Of a stretch of DNA of 64,000 bases, positions 52,530-61,611 are shown one piece after another; position 1 is the first letter of the stretch, and each line of letters opens with the position of its first letter. The position numbers and the translations under genes are program-made. The notes under the pieces are model-generated. The model ran no database searches. It was not told the DNA's origin and saw only the letters and a list, made by a program, of their open reading frames with translations. The DNA comes from Solwaraspora sp. WMMD792 (GTDB lineage: Bacteria; Actinomycetota; Actinomycetes; Mycobacteriales; Micromonosporaceae): positions 4,774,001 to 4,838,000 of the forward strand of contig NZ_JARUBH010000009.1 in assembly GCF_029626105.1 (NCBI RefSeq), read 5' to 3'.

Positions 52530-53275
52530 CCGGCACGACATCACCGTGGGCGCTGCTCCGGGCCCGACGCCCGGATGCCCCGACACGCCTGTACTGCTTC
52601 CCACACAGCGGAGGATCGCCTGGCGAGTACATCCGCTGGGCACAGCGGTTGCCGAGCACGGAGGTTCTGGGCATCCAGTTGCCCGGCCGCGGTTCCCGGC
52701 TGACCGAGAAGCTCTTCACCGCCGTGCCCGACCTGGTCAGTGCGCTGGTCAGCGAATTCACCTTCGCTGAGCCCTTCGTGTTCTTCGGGCACAGCCTCGG
52801 CGCGCTGGTAGCGTTCGACACCGCCCGGGAGCTGCGGGCCCGTGGCCTTCCCGGCCCGCGCCGGCTGGTGCTGTCGGCGTGCACCCCGCCGCACCACGGC
52901 CTGCAACGTGCCCCACTGCACGTGCTGCCGGACGAGGAGTTCATCGACGCGTTGAGCGAGCAGTTCGGTGGGTTGCCCCCGGCTATCCGGTCCGAACCGG
53001 AGCTGCTCGGGCTGGTGCTGCCCGCGTACCGCGCCGATCTGGAAATGTTCGAGCGTTACGAGTATGTGCCGGGCGAGCCGTTGCCGTGCCCGATAACGGT
53101 GGTCGGCGGCGCCGACGACTACATCCCGTCTGCCCTGCTGGCCGATTGGCAGCAGTACACCACCGGCGGCTTCGACCTGTACACCCTTCCCGGCGGACAC
53201 TTCTACCTGCGGGATGAGCCGGCGCAGGAACAGTTGCTGCGGGTCTTGGCCCGTCACCTGGAAAAGGCGAGGTGA
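52526..53275 (+). CDS. Thioesterase (type II/external, alpha/beta hydrolase)
   Basis: 249 residues, ATGA-overlapped with the PKS gene. GrsT-type thioesterase: CFPHSGGSPGEY near residue 20, nucleophile FFGHSLGAL near residue 90, Asp in GGADDYIP near residue 196, and His in PGGHFYL near residue 225. It is the only thioesterase in the cluster and the PKS has no TE domain, so besides editing it may release the beta-keto acid. It is the last gene of the second NRPS-PKS operon. Confidence 0.92.
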   Translation: MTGTTSPWALLRARRPDAPTRLYCFPHSGGSPGEYIRWAQRLPSTEVLGIQLPGRGSRLTEKLFTAVPDLVSALVSEFTFAEPFVFFGHSLGALVAFDTARELRARGLPGPRRLVLSACTPPHHGLQRAPLHVLPDEEFIDALSEQFGGLPPAIRSEPELLGLVLPAYRADLEMFERYEYVPGEPLPCPITVVGGADDYIPSALLADWQQYTTGGFDLYTLPGGHFYLRDEPAQEQLLRVLARHLEKAR

Positions 53276-53334
53276 GAACGCGGCCGGGCGAACGGCCACC
53301 CATCACCCGAGCAGGTCCGCTAGGTTCCACAGGC

Positions 53335-54192
53335 ATGAGCCACGATGGTCAGGTGGGCAGGGTTCGGCAGCTGTCGCGCTACCCGGTCAAGTCGATGCTG
53401 GGAGAGGATCTGGACCAGGCGTACGTGGACGAGGCTGGCATCGCCGGCGACCGGGCCTTCGCCGTGCTCGACTGTCTCACCGGCAAGGTGGCCAGCGCGA
53501 AGAACCCGCGCCTGTGGCGGGACATGCTGACGGTACGGTCCACGCTGACGCCCCCCGGCTCCACCGGCGCCCCGGCGGTCCGGTTGACCATGGCGGACGG
53601 TACGACCGAGACCGTGACGGTGACCGGCCACCGCGATCCGGCGCTGTCCAAGCTGCTGGGCCGGGATGTGCGCCTGCTCGACCGGGCCGCGCCGGGCGCG
53701 TGCATCGAGCGGATGGACCCGACCCAGGTGCGCACCGAGGACGATCTGCGCAGCGCGGAGACCGGCAGCTCTGGTCTGGCTGCCGGCGCTCCACCGGGCA
53801 CGTTCTTCGACTTCGCACCCCTGCACCTGATAACGACCGCGACGCTGGCCGGCCTCGCGGCCCACTCGGGTCGGCCCGTTCACGGCCAGCGCTTCCGACC
53901 CAACATCGTCGTCGAGGTGCCCGACCCGAACGCCGGCTTCGTCGAGAACCTCTGGCCGGGCCGTCGGCTGCGGATCGGCCCCGACGTGGTCGCGGAGGTC
54001 GTCATCCCGACCCCACGGTGCGTGGTTCCGGCGCTGCGGCACGGTGAAGACGAGCCGGACATCGCGCTGCTGCAGGTGCTGAGCCGGCACAACCGCCTGC
54101 AGGCCGTCGGATCCCTGCCGTGCGCCGGGGTGTACGCGCGCCCGCTGGAGTTCGGCGTCATCAGCGCCGGCGACCCGGTCGAATTCTGCTGA
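53335..54192 (+). CDS. MOSC-domain protein (mARC/YcbX-like)
   Basis: 285 residues from ATG 53335; the frame is open 21 codons earlier. N-terminal MOSC beta-barrel text LSRYPVKSMLGE near residue 13; C-terminal MOSC domain with the conserved molybdenum-ligand-type cysteine in TPRCVVP near residue 230. MOSC proteins of the mARC/YcbX group hold molybdenum cofactor and reduce N-hydroxylated compounds. No 2Fe-2S domain is attached. It lies 59 bases after the cluster's thioesterase on the same strand. It may be a core gene at the border, or a detoxifier of hydroxamates; position alone cannot decide. Confidence 0.85.
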   Translation: MSHDGQVGRVRQLSRYPVKSMLGEDLDQAYVDEAGIAGDRAFAVLDCLTGKVASAKNPRLWRDMLTVRSTLTPPGSTGAPAVRLTMADGTTETVTVTGHRDPALSKLLGRDVRLLDRAAPGACIERMDPTQVRTEDDLRSAETGSSGLAAGAPPGTFFDFAPLHLITTATLAGLAAHSGRPVHGQRFRPNIVVEVPDPNAGFVENLWPGRRLRIGPDVVAEVVIPTPRCVVPALRHGEDEPDIALLQVLSRHNRLQAVGSLPCAGVYARPLEFGVISAGDPVEFC

Positions 54193-54206
54193 CCTTACAC
54201 GTACGG

Positions 54207-54283
<77 letters not shown>

Positions 54284-54425
54284 AGAATCGGGTGACCCGC
54301 TGCCAGACCAGCAGTGGACCGGCGACAAGGCTAACAGGTCGGGCACCCGACGCGCGAATCGATCCCGCCCGGCCGCGCTGGCCGGCCCGGCACGCATCCC
54401 GGCTCCCACCACGCCTCGACGCCGG

Positions 54426-55253
54426 TCAGGACCGGCCGTCGTAGCTGCGGCCGGCCTCGTAGGCGCGGCCGCGCAGGCCGCCCGTGCGGCGGTAGGAGAC
54501 CGACCCGCCGACCCCACCGCTGGCCGCCGCCGGCAGGTCACGCGGCCGGTCCAGGCCCATCGCGGCGCGACGCATCACCTCCCGCTGGGCGGCGAGCCGG
54601 CGCTGCTGCTCCCGGCGGGCAGCGGCCCGTCGGGCCTGCTCACGGCGCACCTCGGCCTGCCGGGCGGCCAGCCAGGCCGCTTCCCGGGCGCGGTGCCGGC
54701 GGCGACGGCGGTCGGCGATCGCCCGGTTGCGCAGATGCACCAGGTACACGGCGAGCAGCACCGCAGTGACCGCGAAGCTGATCCAGAAGCCAGGGCCGAC
54801 CACCAGCACCCCGATCAGCTCGACCAGGTTGAGCAGCAGCAAGGCGGCGAAGACCCGCCGGCGGCGAACCACCGCCGGGGTGTGCCGACGGGCTGGGGCA
54901 CGGCGCGGTCGGACGCCGGCAGTCGGGACGAGCCGCAGCCGGCCGCCCCGTCGACCGGCGCCTGGTCGACCGCCGGCCGGCAGCGGAGCGGACGGATCGT
55001 TGAACGACCCGGCGTCGGACGCCGTACCACCTTCCGGACCGGCCGCGCGGCGCACGGTAAGCCGGCGGGGCGGGTTGACCGGCCGTTTCCCGGGCACGGT
55101 GCGACGACGGCGGCGGCGTTGCAGCACCCGCGCCGTCGACTGCGCCCGCTCCGCCACCAGGCGCTCGGTAGCGTCGTACCGGCGGACCAGCGCCGGTGCG
55201 AGGGCGAGCAGCCCGGCGGCGGCGAGGACGGCGAGGAGCACCGAGGTCGGCAC
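54426..55253 (-). CDS. SepX/GlpR-like membrane protein
   Basis: 275 residues from GTG 55253, which has GGGAGG seven bases upstream. One membrane helix at residues 3-22, a long basic and Ala/Pro/Gly-rich cytoplasmic linker, two more hydrophobic segments near 135-180, then a charged helical region rich in Arg/Ala/Gln (RRREQQRRLAAQREV). This layout and its place downstream of rimJ-moeA-galU match the conserved actinobacterial protein called GlpR, studied in Streptomyces as the cell-division protein SepX. Assignment rests on synteny and layout rather than a strong motif. It is probably the last gene of the galU operon. Confidence 0.62.
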   Translation of the reverse strand: MPTSVLLAVLAAAGLLALAPALVRRYDATERLVAERAQSTARVLQRRRRRRTVPGKRPVNPPRRLTVRRAAGPEGGTASDAGSFNDPSAPLPAGGRPGAGRRGGRLRLVPTAGVRPRRAPARRHTPAVVRRRRVFAALLLLNLVELIGVLVVGPGFWISFAVTAVLLAVYLVHLRNRAIADRRRRRHRAREAAWLAARQAEVRREQARRAAARREQQRRLAAQREVMRRAAMGLDRPRDLPAAASGGVGGSVSYRRTGGLRGRAYEAGRSYDGRS

Positions 55254-55402
55254 CCTCACCCCTCCCGTCACCCCGAGGCAACCCGCCACCCATGCACGGA
55301 CATGAAAGGCTTGATAGGTTGCCGTACCTTCTCGTTACTTGAGGTTACGGGCGTCCGACCAGGAATTTTGTACGCCGCGCCGACCATGGCCGGCGGTTGT
55401 GT

Positions 55403-56044
55403 TCAGTGGGCACTGGCCTGCAGCCGCCGCCAACGGGCCAGCAGTCCCCCTTCGACCAGCACATCCTCGCTGGTCAGGGCGTATCCGATGTGGTCACGCC
55501 AGGCACCGTCGATGTGCATGTAACGATGGTGGTAGGACTCCTCACGGAAACCCAGCTTTTCAACTACACGCCGTGACGGAATGTTCTCCGGTCGGACGTT
55601 GACCTCGATCCGGTGCAGTCCGCCAGCGGCGAAGGCATGGTCCACCGCCAGGGCCAACGCGGTCGGGATCACCCCCCGCCCGGCGACCGCCGCGTCCACC
55701 CAGTAGCCGGCGTAGCCGGAGCAGAACGCCCGCCGCACGATGTTGCCGATGTTCAGGTGACCCACCAGCCGTTCGGCACCCGCCTCGACCAGACAGACCG
55801 CGAACGGCATACTCTCACCGCGCCGCGACTGTCGACGCTGGTCACGGTAGAGGTAGCGGAACGCGTCCGGCGAGTTCAGCTCGTGCCACGGCCCCGGCGG
55901 CGCCGGCTCCCACGGGGCCAGCCAGGGCTGGTTACGCCGCCGGACCGCCGACCAGTCAGCGGCGTCACTGCGACGGTACGGGCGCAGCAGCACCGGACCG
56001 TCGGTGAGCACCACCGGCCAGCCCGGAGCCTCGTCCCCGATCAC
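55403..56044 (-). CDS. rimJ: GNAT N-acetyltransferase (RimJ-like)
   Basis: 213 residues, GTGA-overlapped with the moeA stop. GNAT fold with the RimJ/RimL layout: GPVLLRPYRRSDAADW at the N-terminus, GYWVDAAVAGRGVIPTALALAVDHAF with the acetyl-CoA loop near residue 120, and RPENIPSRRVVEKLGFREE near residue 155. It acetylates protein N-termini or small amines. Translational coupling with moeA in a conserved actinobacterial gene order suggests a core gene, not an antibiotic-resistance acetyltransferase. Confidence 0.88.
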   Translation of the reverse strand: MIGDEAPGWPVVLTDGPVLLRPYRRSDAADWSAVRRRNQPWLAPWEPAPPGPWHELNSPDAFRYLYRDQRRQSRRGESMPFAVCLVEAGAERLVGHLNIGNIVRRAFCSGYAGYWVDAAVAGRGVIPTALALAVDHAFAAGGLHRIEVNVRPENIPSRRVVEKLGFREESYHHRYMHIDGAWRDHIGYALTSEDVLVEGGLLARWRRLQASAH

Positions 56045-57360
56045 CGCTGCCGGTCCAGCAGCAACACGTCGACGGTGGACCCGGCGGCGGCGGTGGTCAC
56101 CCGCTCACCGAGCACCAGCAGGCCGTTCGCCTCGGCCAGCCCGGACAGGGTGAACGGCCCGCCGGGCAGCGGCTGCACGGTGTAGCCGCCGCCGCGCCGC
56201 TCCGCGACGTTGGCCGGACGGAACTCCCGCAGGCCGACCGGCGACGACACGGTCTCCAGCAGATGGGCACGCACACTCGGCCGGAACACCGGCTCGGCAC
56301 CGGCCAGCAACTGGATCACCGGCCGGGCCAGCACCTCGAACCCGACCAGTGCGGAGCCGGGCTCCCCGGGCAGGCAGACCACGGGCACCTCCTCGGCTCC
56401 GACCGTACCGAATCCGAGGGCTGTTCCGGGATAGAGCGCGACCTCGGTGAAGGTGACCGGCCCCGCGCGGCCCCCTTCCCGTCGGGAAAAGATCCGCCGG
56501 ACCATGTCGCCGGGCCCGGTGCCGGTGCCGCCGGTGGTGATGATCAGATCGGCCCGCATCGCCTGATCCTCGAGCAGCCCCCGCAGCCCCTCCGGATCGT
56601 CGTCGCAGATACCCACCCGGTACGCCAGCGCGCCCACCTCGGCGACAGCGGCGGTGAGCGCGTGCGAGTTGGCATCCACCACCTGCCCTGGCTGGCTGCT
56701 GCGGCCCACGTCGACCAACTCGTCGCCGGTTGCCACGATCACCACCCGTGGGCTGGGCCGGACCACCACGTGCCCGATCCCGGTGGCGGCGAAGACCGCC
56801 ACCATCGCCGGCGTCACGTAGGAGCCGGCGCGGGCCAGGACCGCCCCGGCCGGCAGTTCGTCGCCGGCCCGCCGCAGCCCTGACCCGCGCCGGGGCACCT
56901 GGAAGATCTCCACCGCGGCCATGCCCTGATCGGTCCAGTCGATCGGCACCACCACGTCGGCGGCGATCGGCAACGGCGCCCCGGCCGCCACCGAGAAGCA
57001 GGTGCCCGGGGTCAGCCGGACCGGCCGCCAGCTCGCCGCGCCCAGGTCGCCCACCACGTTGAGGCGCACCGAGCGGGGTACGCCCGGGGTCGCCGACCGG
57101 CTGGCCGGGATCACCTTGCTCCCCCGGCCGGCCGAGGCGATGTCCTCCCAGCGTGCCGCGTAGCCGTCGATGACGGCCTGGTCGAACGCGGGAAAGGCAT
57201 GCGGTGCCACGACATCCTCAGCGAGGAGGTTGCCGTGCGCCTGGGTCAGGTCGAGGTCGAGCGGCGGCAGCGGCCGAATCCTGCGCAGCACACTGCCCAG
57301 GTATTCGGCGAGCGGCGTCAGCTCGTTGAAGGCCGCCTCGGCACCGGCCGTCGCGGTCAT
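56041..57360 (-). CDS. moeA: Molybdopterin molybdenumtransferase
   Basis: 439 residues from ATG 57360, overlapping the galU stop (ATGA). MoeA/gephyrin-E family: LAEDVVAPHAFPAFDQAVIDGYA near residue 55 (split domain I), PVRLTPGTCFSVAAGAPLP, the MoCF_biosynth domain with IVATGDELVDVGR and TTGGTGTGPGDMV near residue 285, and C-terminal domain IV. It inserts molybdate into adenylylated molybdopterin in the cytoplasm. Cofactor made here would serve Moco enzymes; the nearby MOSC protein is one possible user. Confidence 0.93.
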   Translation of the reverse strand: MTATAGAEAAFNELTPLAEYLGSVLRRIRPLPPLDLDLTQAHGNLLAEDVVAPHAFPAFDQAVIDGYAARWEDIASAGRGSKVIPASRSATPGVPRSVRLNVVGDLGAASWRPVRLTPGTCFSVAAGAPLPIAADVVVPIDWTDQGMAAVEIFQVPRRGSGLRRAGDELPAGAVLARAGSYVTPAMVAVFAATGIGHVVVRPSPRVVIVATGDELVDVGRSSQPGQVVDANSHALTAAVAEVGALAYRVGICDDDPEGLRGLLEDQAMRADLIITTGGTGTGPGDMVRRIFSRREGGRAGPVTFTEVALYPGTALGFGTVGAEEVPVVCLPGEPGSALVGFEVLARPVIQLLAGAEPVFRPSVRAHLLETVSSPVGLREFRPANVAERRGGGYTVQPLPGGPFTLSGLAEANGLLVLGERVTTAAAGSTVDVLLLDRQR

Positions 57361-58316
57361 GTAGAGGGCACCCCTGGCGTGTCGGCCACGAACTCCTTCA
57401 GCCACGCCCGGAACTCGTCACCAAGCCCTTCCCGCTGACAGGCGATCTGCACCACGGCCTGCAGGTAGCCCAGCGGTGCCCCGGTGTCGTAGCGGGTGCC
57501 CCGGTAGACGATGCCGTGCACCGGTGTCCCCTCGGCCAGCAGCATCGCCATCGCGTCGGTCAGCTGAATCTCGCCGCCGCTGCCCGGCTTGGTCCGCTTG
57601 ATCGCCTCGAAGATGCTCGGTGGCAGCACGTAGCGGCCCAGCACCGCGAGGTTGCTCGGCGCATCCTCGGCCGACGGCTTCTCCACCAGCCCGGTCACCC
57701 GGACGATGTCGGCACCGTTCTGCACCGACTCGGCGGCCGGTTCGACCGACGCGATGCCGTACCGCTTGGTTTCGGCCGGCGGCACCTCCATGAAGGCCAG
57801 CACGATCCCGCCGGCTCGGGCCTGCAGGTCGATCATGGCCGGCAGCAGCGGGTCGTTCTCGTCGACGAACTCGTCGCCGAGCAGCACCGCGAACGGTTCG
57901 TTGCCGACGTGGCTCTGCGCGCAGCCCACCGCGTGGCCCAGTCCGAGCGGCTCGTGCTGGCGGCAGGTGTAGATCTCGGCCAGCTCGCTCGGCCGCCGGA
58001 TCGCGGCCAGCCGCTCCTGGTCGCCCTTGTCGGCGAGCCGGCCTTCCAGGTAGGGCTGCCGGTCGAAGTGGTCGACCATGGAGGTCTTGCCCCGGCCGGT
58101 GATCAGCAGTACGTCGTTGATCCCGGCGGCGGTGGCCTCCTCGACGATGTACTGCAGGACCGGCCGGTCGACCAGTGGGAGAAGTTCCTTCGGCACGGCC
58201 TTGGTGGCCGGCAGGAACCGGGTGGCGAGCCCGGCGGCGGGGATGACCGCCTTCACCGCCCGCTGATCCGCGTTGGCGGTGGGGGTCGTTGCTGGGGTGG
58301 CTGCATGCTCCGACAT
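57357..58316 (-). CDS. galU: UTP-glucose-1-phosphate uridylyltransferase
   Basis: 319 residues. Nucleotidyltransferase motif AVIPAAGLATRFLPATKAVPKE (split by turns) near residue 25, LPLVDRPVLQYIVEEA, and VGNEPFAVLLGDEF near residue 128. It forms UDP-glucose from UTP and glucose-1-phosphate for cell-wall and glycan synthesis. It follows the GGDEF gene by nine bases and is coupled to moeA. Confidence 0.95.
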   Translation of the reverse strand: MSEHAATPATTPTANADQRAVKAVIPAAGLATRFLPATKAVPKELLPLVDRPVLQYIVEEATAAGINDVLLITGRGKTSMVDHFDRQPYLEGRLADKGDQERLAAIRRPSELAEIYTCRQHEPLGLGHAVGCAQSHVGNEPFAVLLGDEFVDENDPLLPAMIDLQARAGGIVLAFMEVPPAETKRYGIASVEPAAESVQNGADIVRVTGLVEKPSAEDAPSNLAVLGRYVLPPSIFEAIKRTKPGSGGEIQLTDAMAMLLAEGTPVHGIVYRGTRYDTGAPLGYLQAVVQIACQREGLGDEFRAWLKEFVADTPGVPST

Positions 58317-58325
58317 GCCGCGAGA

Positions 58326-60740
58326 CTATCGGCCACGGGTCTGTCGCGGCGGGTGTGGCCCGAAAGACGCGCCGCCACCGCGCGGCGGTCCGCCCTCTTG
58401 GGTGGCCGCGCCGCCGCCCGCCGGTACCCGGGTCGACCGGGCCGGCGCCCGGTCAGCGACGTGGAAAGTGTCCCGGCCAGCCGCTTTCGCGGCATACAGC
58501 GCGTCGTCGGCGGCGTCGAGGACCTCCTCGCCGTCGCCGGCGTGGTCCGGGTAGACGGCAATGCCGATCGATACCGTTACCGACACGGTGGCGTGTGCCC
58601 GCCGGCCGGCCCCAGCGTACGGCTCGACCCGGATCGGGCGGTCGCGGATCGCGGCACAGAGCCGCTCCGCGACGGTGGCCGCGCCACGGACGTCGGTCTC
58701 CGGCAACAGCACCACGAACTCCTCGCCGCCCTGCCGGAAGGCCAGGTCCACCTCACGGATCTCGGCGCGGATCCGGCGGGCGAACTCGACCAGGACGCTG
58801 TCCCCGGCCGCGTGCCCGTACGTGTCGTTGATGTCCTTGAACCGGTCCAGGTCGAGCACGAGTACGGCGAGCATCCGACCGAACCGGTTGGCCCGTTCGA
58901 TCTCCCGGTGGATCGACTCTCGCAGGTGCCGGTAGTTCCACAGCCCGGTCAGCGGGTCGGTCACCGACAGCCGCTCGGCCTCCTTGTGCATCCGTACGTT
59001 GTTGACCGCCACCGCCGCATGCCCGGCGAAGGTCCGCAGCGTCATCAGATCGGCGTCGTCGAACTCGTCGCCGCCGAGCCGGTCGTAGACGGCCAGCACC
59101 CCGAACGCGGCGGGCGCGCCCGGACCATGCCGGCCGGGGGCGCGCTGCCCACCCGCCCCGGGCACCCCCACGCCGAGCTCATCGGTCCAGTTCGGCACCG
59201 AGAAGGGCACCGCGACATAGGTCCGGCAGGCCGGCTCGTACGCCGACAGGGCAGGACCGTCGCGTTCGATCCGTCCCCGTTTCGGCTGACCACTGACGGC
59301 CACCGTGCCGAGCAGTCCACTGCCGAGCGGTACGTGCAGCGTCCCGTCCGGGCTCACCTGGCTGGCGGCCGCGGCCGGTCCCGCCAGCTGGTCGGCCGCC
59401 GGGCCGGTGCCGGCCGTGGTCGCCGCCGGGCCGGTGCCGGACGACGTGGCCGCCGGGCCGGTGCCGGACGGGGTCGTCCGGTTGGACGACTGGCCGACCA
59501 GTACCCCGGCCGCCGGGTCTAGCACCAGTACGGCACCGTCCCGCGCCCCGGTCGCGGCCAGCGCGGTCTGCAGAATCACCCGCAGGATGCGCTGCAGATC
59601 GTGGGTGCTCGACAGGGTGTCGCCCAGGATCGTCAGCTGGCCGCGCAGCTGGTCCCGGCTCGCGGTCAGGGCCTGCACGTACGCCTGCGCCTCGCGGGTC
59701 ATCCGGTTGAAGATGGTGGCGAGCTCGCTCACCTCGTCCGAGCCGCGTACCGGGACCCGGGCGGCCAGGTCACCGTCGACCACCCGGCTCGCGGCGTCGG
59801 CGAGCTCGGCCAGTGGCTGCGTGGTGGACCGGGCCAGCCACCAGGCGGCGACCACCGCGAGCAGTCCTGCCAGGACGACCGTCGCCACCAGCACCGCGTA
59901 CAGACCGGACAGCTGGTCCCGGGGGGTGGACAGCACCATCGGCAACAGCTGGCCGTCGTCCGGGCCGAGCCGGCGCACCTGCCGGCCGCCGTCGGTCCAG
60001 CTGGTCCCGCCGTCGGCGAGCCGGCCGGCGGTGGCCACCACGTTGCCCCGCACCTCGGACGGCTCGGTGCTGTGCACCACCGTGGCCCGGTCGGTGTCGG
60101 CGAGCAGGGTGATGCCCACGCCGGTCGACGCGGCGAGCCGGGCGACGAGGTCGGCGTCCAGCAGCTTGACCGCTGACACCTGACCGACCAGGGCACCGTT
60201 CTCGTCCCGGACCTCGGCGAACGCCGCGAGGGTCGGCATCGCCCCGCTGCCACCGGTGCCGTCCGGCGCGGGTACCGTCGCCGACCCGGTGCCGTCCGGC
60301 GACCCGGTGCCGGTGTCCGCCGATGGCGCCTGCCCCGACTGTCCACTACCGGTGCTGCCACTTCCACCGTTGTCGTCCCGCCCGCTCGCACAGTCGACCC
60401 AGGGCGCCGACGGCGGGTCGGCGGTGGCCACGATCGACGCACCGTCCGGGCCGATCACCTGGACCGCGGAGGCGAGGCCACGGGCCACCGCCTGGTCTGC
60501 GGCAACGGCCAGTCGGGCCGGATCGGGCAGCAGCAGAGCCACCGCGCCCGCAGCAGCCTCCAGCTGGCTGCACAGCGCGTTGACCGAAGTGCCGACGCTG
60601 GCGGTGGCCAGGTCGAGGCGTTCGGTGGAACGGCTCTGCCCGACCGCCGCGACGGTCGCGCCGACGAAGAACGCCCCGAGCAGGACCGGCCCGAGCACGA
60701 CCGTGAGGAAAGCGGTGGTCAACCGTCCGCGCAGGGTCAC
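58326..60740 (-). CDS. Membrane diguanylate cyclase (sensor-HAMP-GAF-GGDEF)
   Basis: 804 residues from GTG 60740 (VTLRGRLTTAF) with GGGGGAAG upstream; the frame stays open further into the divergent gene. Helix 1 near 8-30, an extracytoplasmic sensor with a Gly/Ser/Thr low-complexity insertion, helix 2 near 265-290, HAMP (SRVVDGDLAARVPVRGSDEVSELA), a coiled coil, a GAF-like domain carrying repeated GTGPAA units, and a C-terminal GGDEF domain. The active-site motif is GGEEF, and an RxxD inhibitory site (REVD) sits five residues before it, so feedback-regulated synthesis of cyclic di-GMP is expected. It heads the galU-moeA-rimJ operon. Confidence 0.92.
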   Translation of the reverse strand: MTLRGRLTTAFLTVVLGPVLLGAFFVGATVAAVGQSRSTERLDLATASVGTSVNALCSQLEAAAGAVALLLPDPARLAVAADQAVARGLASAVQVIGPDGASIVATADPPSAPWVDCASGRDDNGGSGSTGSGQSGQAPSADTGTGSPDGTGSATVPAPDGTGGSGAMPTLAAFAEVRDENGALVGQVSAVKLLDADLVARLAASTGVGITLLADTDRATVVHSTEPSEVRGNVVATAGRLADGGTSWTDGGRQVRRLGPDDGQLLPMVLSTPRDQLSGLYAVLVATVVLAGLLAVVAAWWLARSTTQPLAELADAASRVVDGDLAARVPVRGSDEVSELATIFNRMTREAQAYVQALTASRDQLRGQLTILGDTLSSTHDLQRILRVILQTALAATGARDGAVLVLDPAAGVLVGQSSNRTTPSGTGPAATSSGTGPAATTAGTGPAADQLAGPAAAASQVSPDGTLHVPLGSGLLGTVAVSGQPKRGRIERDGPALSAYEPACRTYVAVPFSVPNWTDELGVGVPGAGGQRAPGRHGPGAPAAFGVLAVYDRLGGDEFDDADLMTLRTFAGHAAVAVNNVRMHKEAERLSVTDPLTGLWNYRHLRESIHREIERANRFGRMLAVLVLDLDRFKDINDTYGHAAGDSVLVEFARRIRAEIREVDLAFRQGGEEFVVLLPETDVRGAATVAERLCAAIRDRPIRVEPYAGAGRRAHATVSVTVSIGIAVYPDHAGDGEEVLDAADDALYAAKAAGRDTFHVADRAPARSTRVPAGGGAATQEGGPPRGGGASFGPHPPRQTRGR

Positions 60741-60824
60741 GCTTCCCCCAGAGGATTCTGCACCTGATGGTGCGATGCTGACACAAGCCAGATATTCCGC
60801 AGCGGTTGCCACCAGGAGTGTTGA

Positions 60825-61511
60825 GTGTCGGATTTTCCCGATGGAGCGAACGCCTGTCCATCGATCAAGGACAGACTCCGTTCTGACATTCTCGCCCAGC
60901 GGCGCAAGCTGACGTCCGATCAGCTCACCCTGGCCGGTAGCCGGGTCAGGGCCACCGTACGTCAGCTGATCGATCTGGTCAGGCCGGCGCAGGTCGCCGG
61001 GTACCTGCCGATCGGCAGCGAACCCGGTGGTCCGGGGCTCGCCGGCCTGCTCGCCGAGGCGGTCGGCGGACCAGACCGGGTGCTGCTGCCGGTCCTGCTG
61101 CCCGACCGGGACCTCGACTGGGCCCGGTTCGACGGGCCGGATCCGACCGGTACGTCGGGCCAGGACGGCACCTCCGGCCAGGCCGGCGCGTCCGGCCGGA
61201 CAGGCACCTCCGACCGGACAGGCACCGTTGGACTGCGGCAACCGGCCGGTCCCCGGCTGGGCCGCGCGGCGGTGGCCGACGTCGAGCTCGTCGTGGTGCC
61301 GGCCCTCGCCGTCGACCACCACGGCGTACGGCTGGGTCGTGGTGGCGGCTCCTACGACCGGGCGCTCGCCCGGGTGCCCGGTGGCGTACCGGTGGTCGCC
61401 CTGCTGCACGACGGCGAGCTGCTGCCGCAGGTCCCGGCCGAGCCGCACGACCGACCGGTGTCAGCGGTGATCACACCGTCGGAGGTGCGCTGGTTCACTC
61501 CCGCACGGTGA
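60825..61511 (+). CDS. 5-formyltetrahydrofolate cyclo-ligase
   Basis: 228 residues from GTG 60825 with AGGAG upstream. Family motifs: KDRLRSDILAQRRKL near the N-terminus, GYLPIGSEPG near residue 58, and the ATP/folate signature LGRGGGSYDRAL near residue 168. It converts 5-formyl-THF to 5,10-methenyl-THF using ATP. Residues about 107-135 are a low-complexity Gly/Ser/Thr/Asp/Gln/Arg insertion not needed by the family. Divergent from the GGDEF operon. Confidence 0.92.
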   Translation: MSDFPDGANACPSIKDRLRSDILAQRRKLTSDQLTLAGSRVRATVRQLIDLVRPAQVAGYLPIGSEPGGPGLAGLLAEAVGGPDRVLLPVLLPDRDLDWARFDGPDPTGTSGQDGTSGQAGASGRTGTSDRTGTVGLRQPAGPRLGRAAVADVELVVVPALAVDHHGVRLGRGGGSYDRALARVPGGVPVVALLHDGELLPQVPAEPHDRPVSAVITPSEVRWFTPAR

Positions 61512-61611
61512 GCTCTGCCGCTTCCCGCTGGACGTAGTGGGGTCCGATGGCGGATCATTGGCACTCGAATGGGTTGAGTGCCAGATGGCCTAGCCAGTGT
61601 CGGAGGAGACC

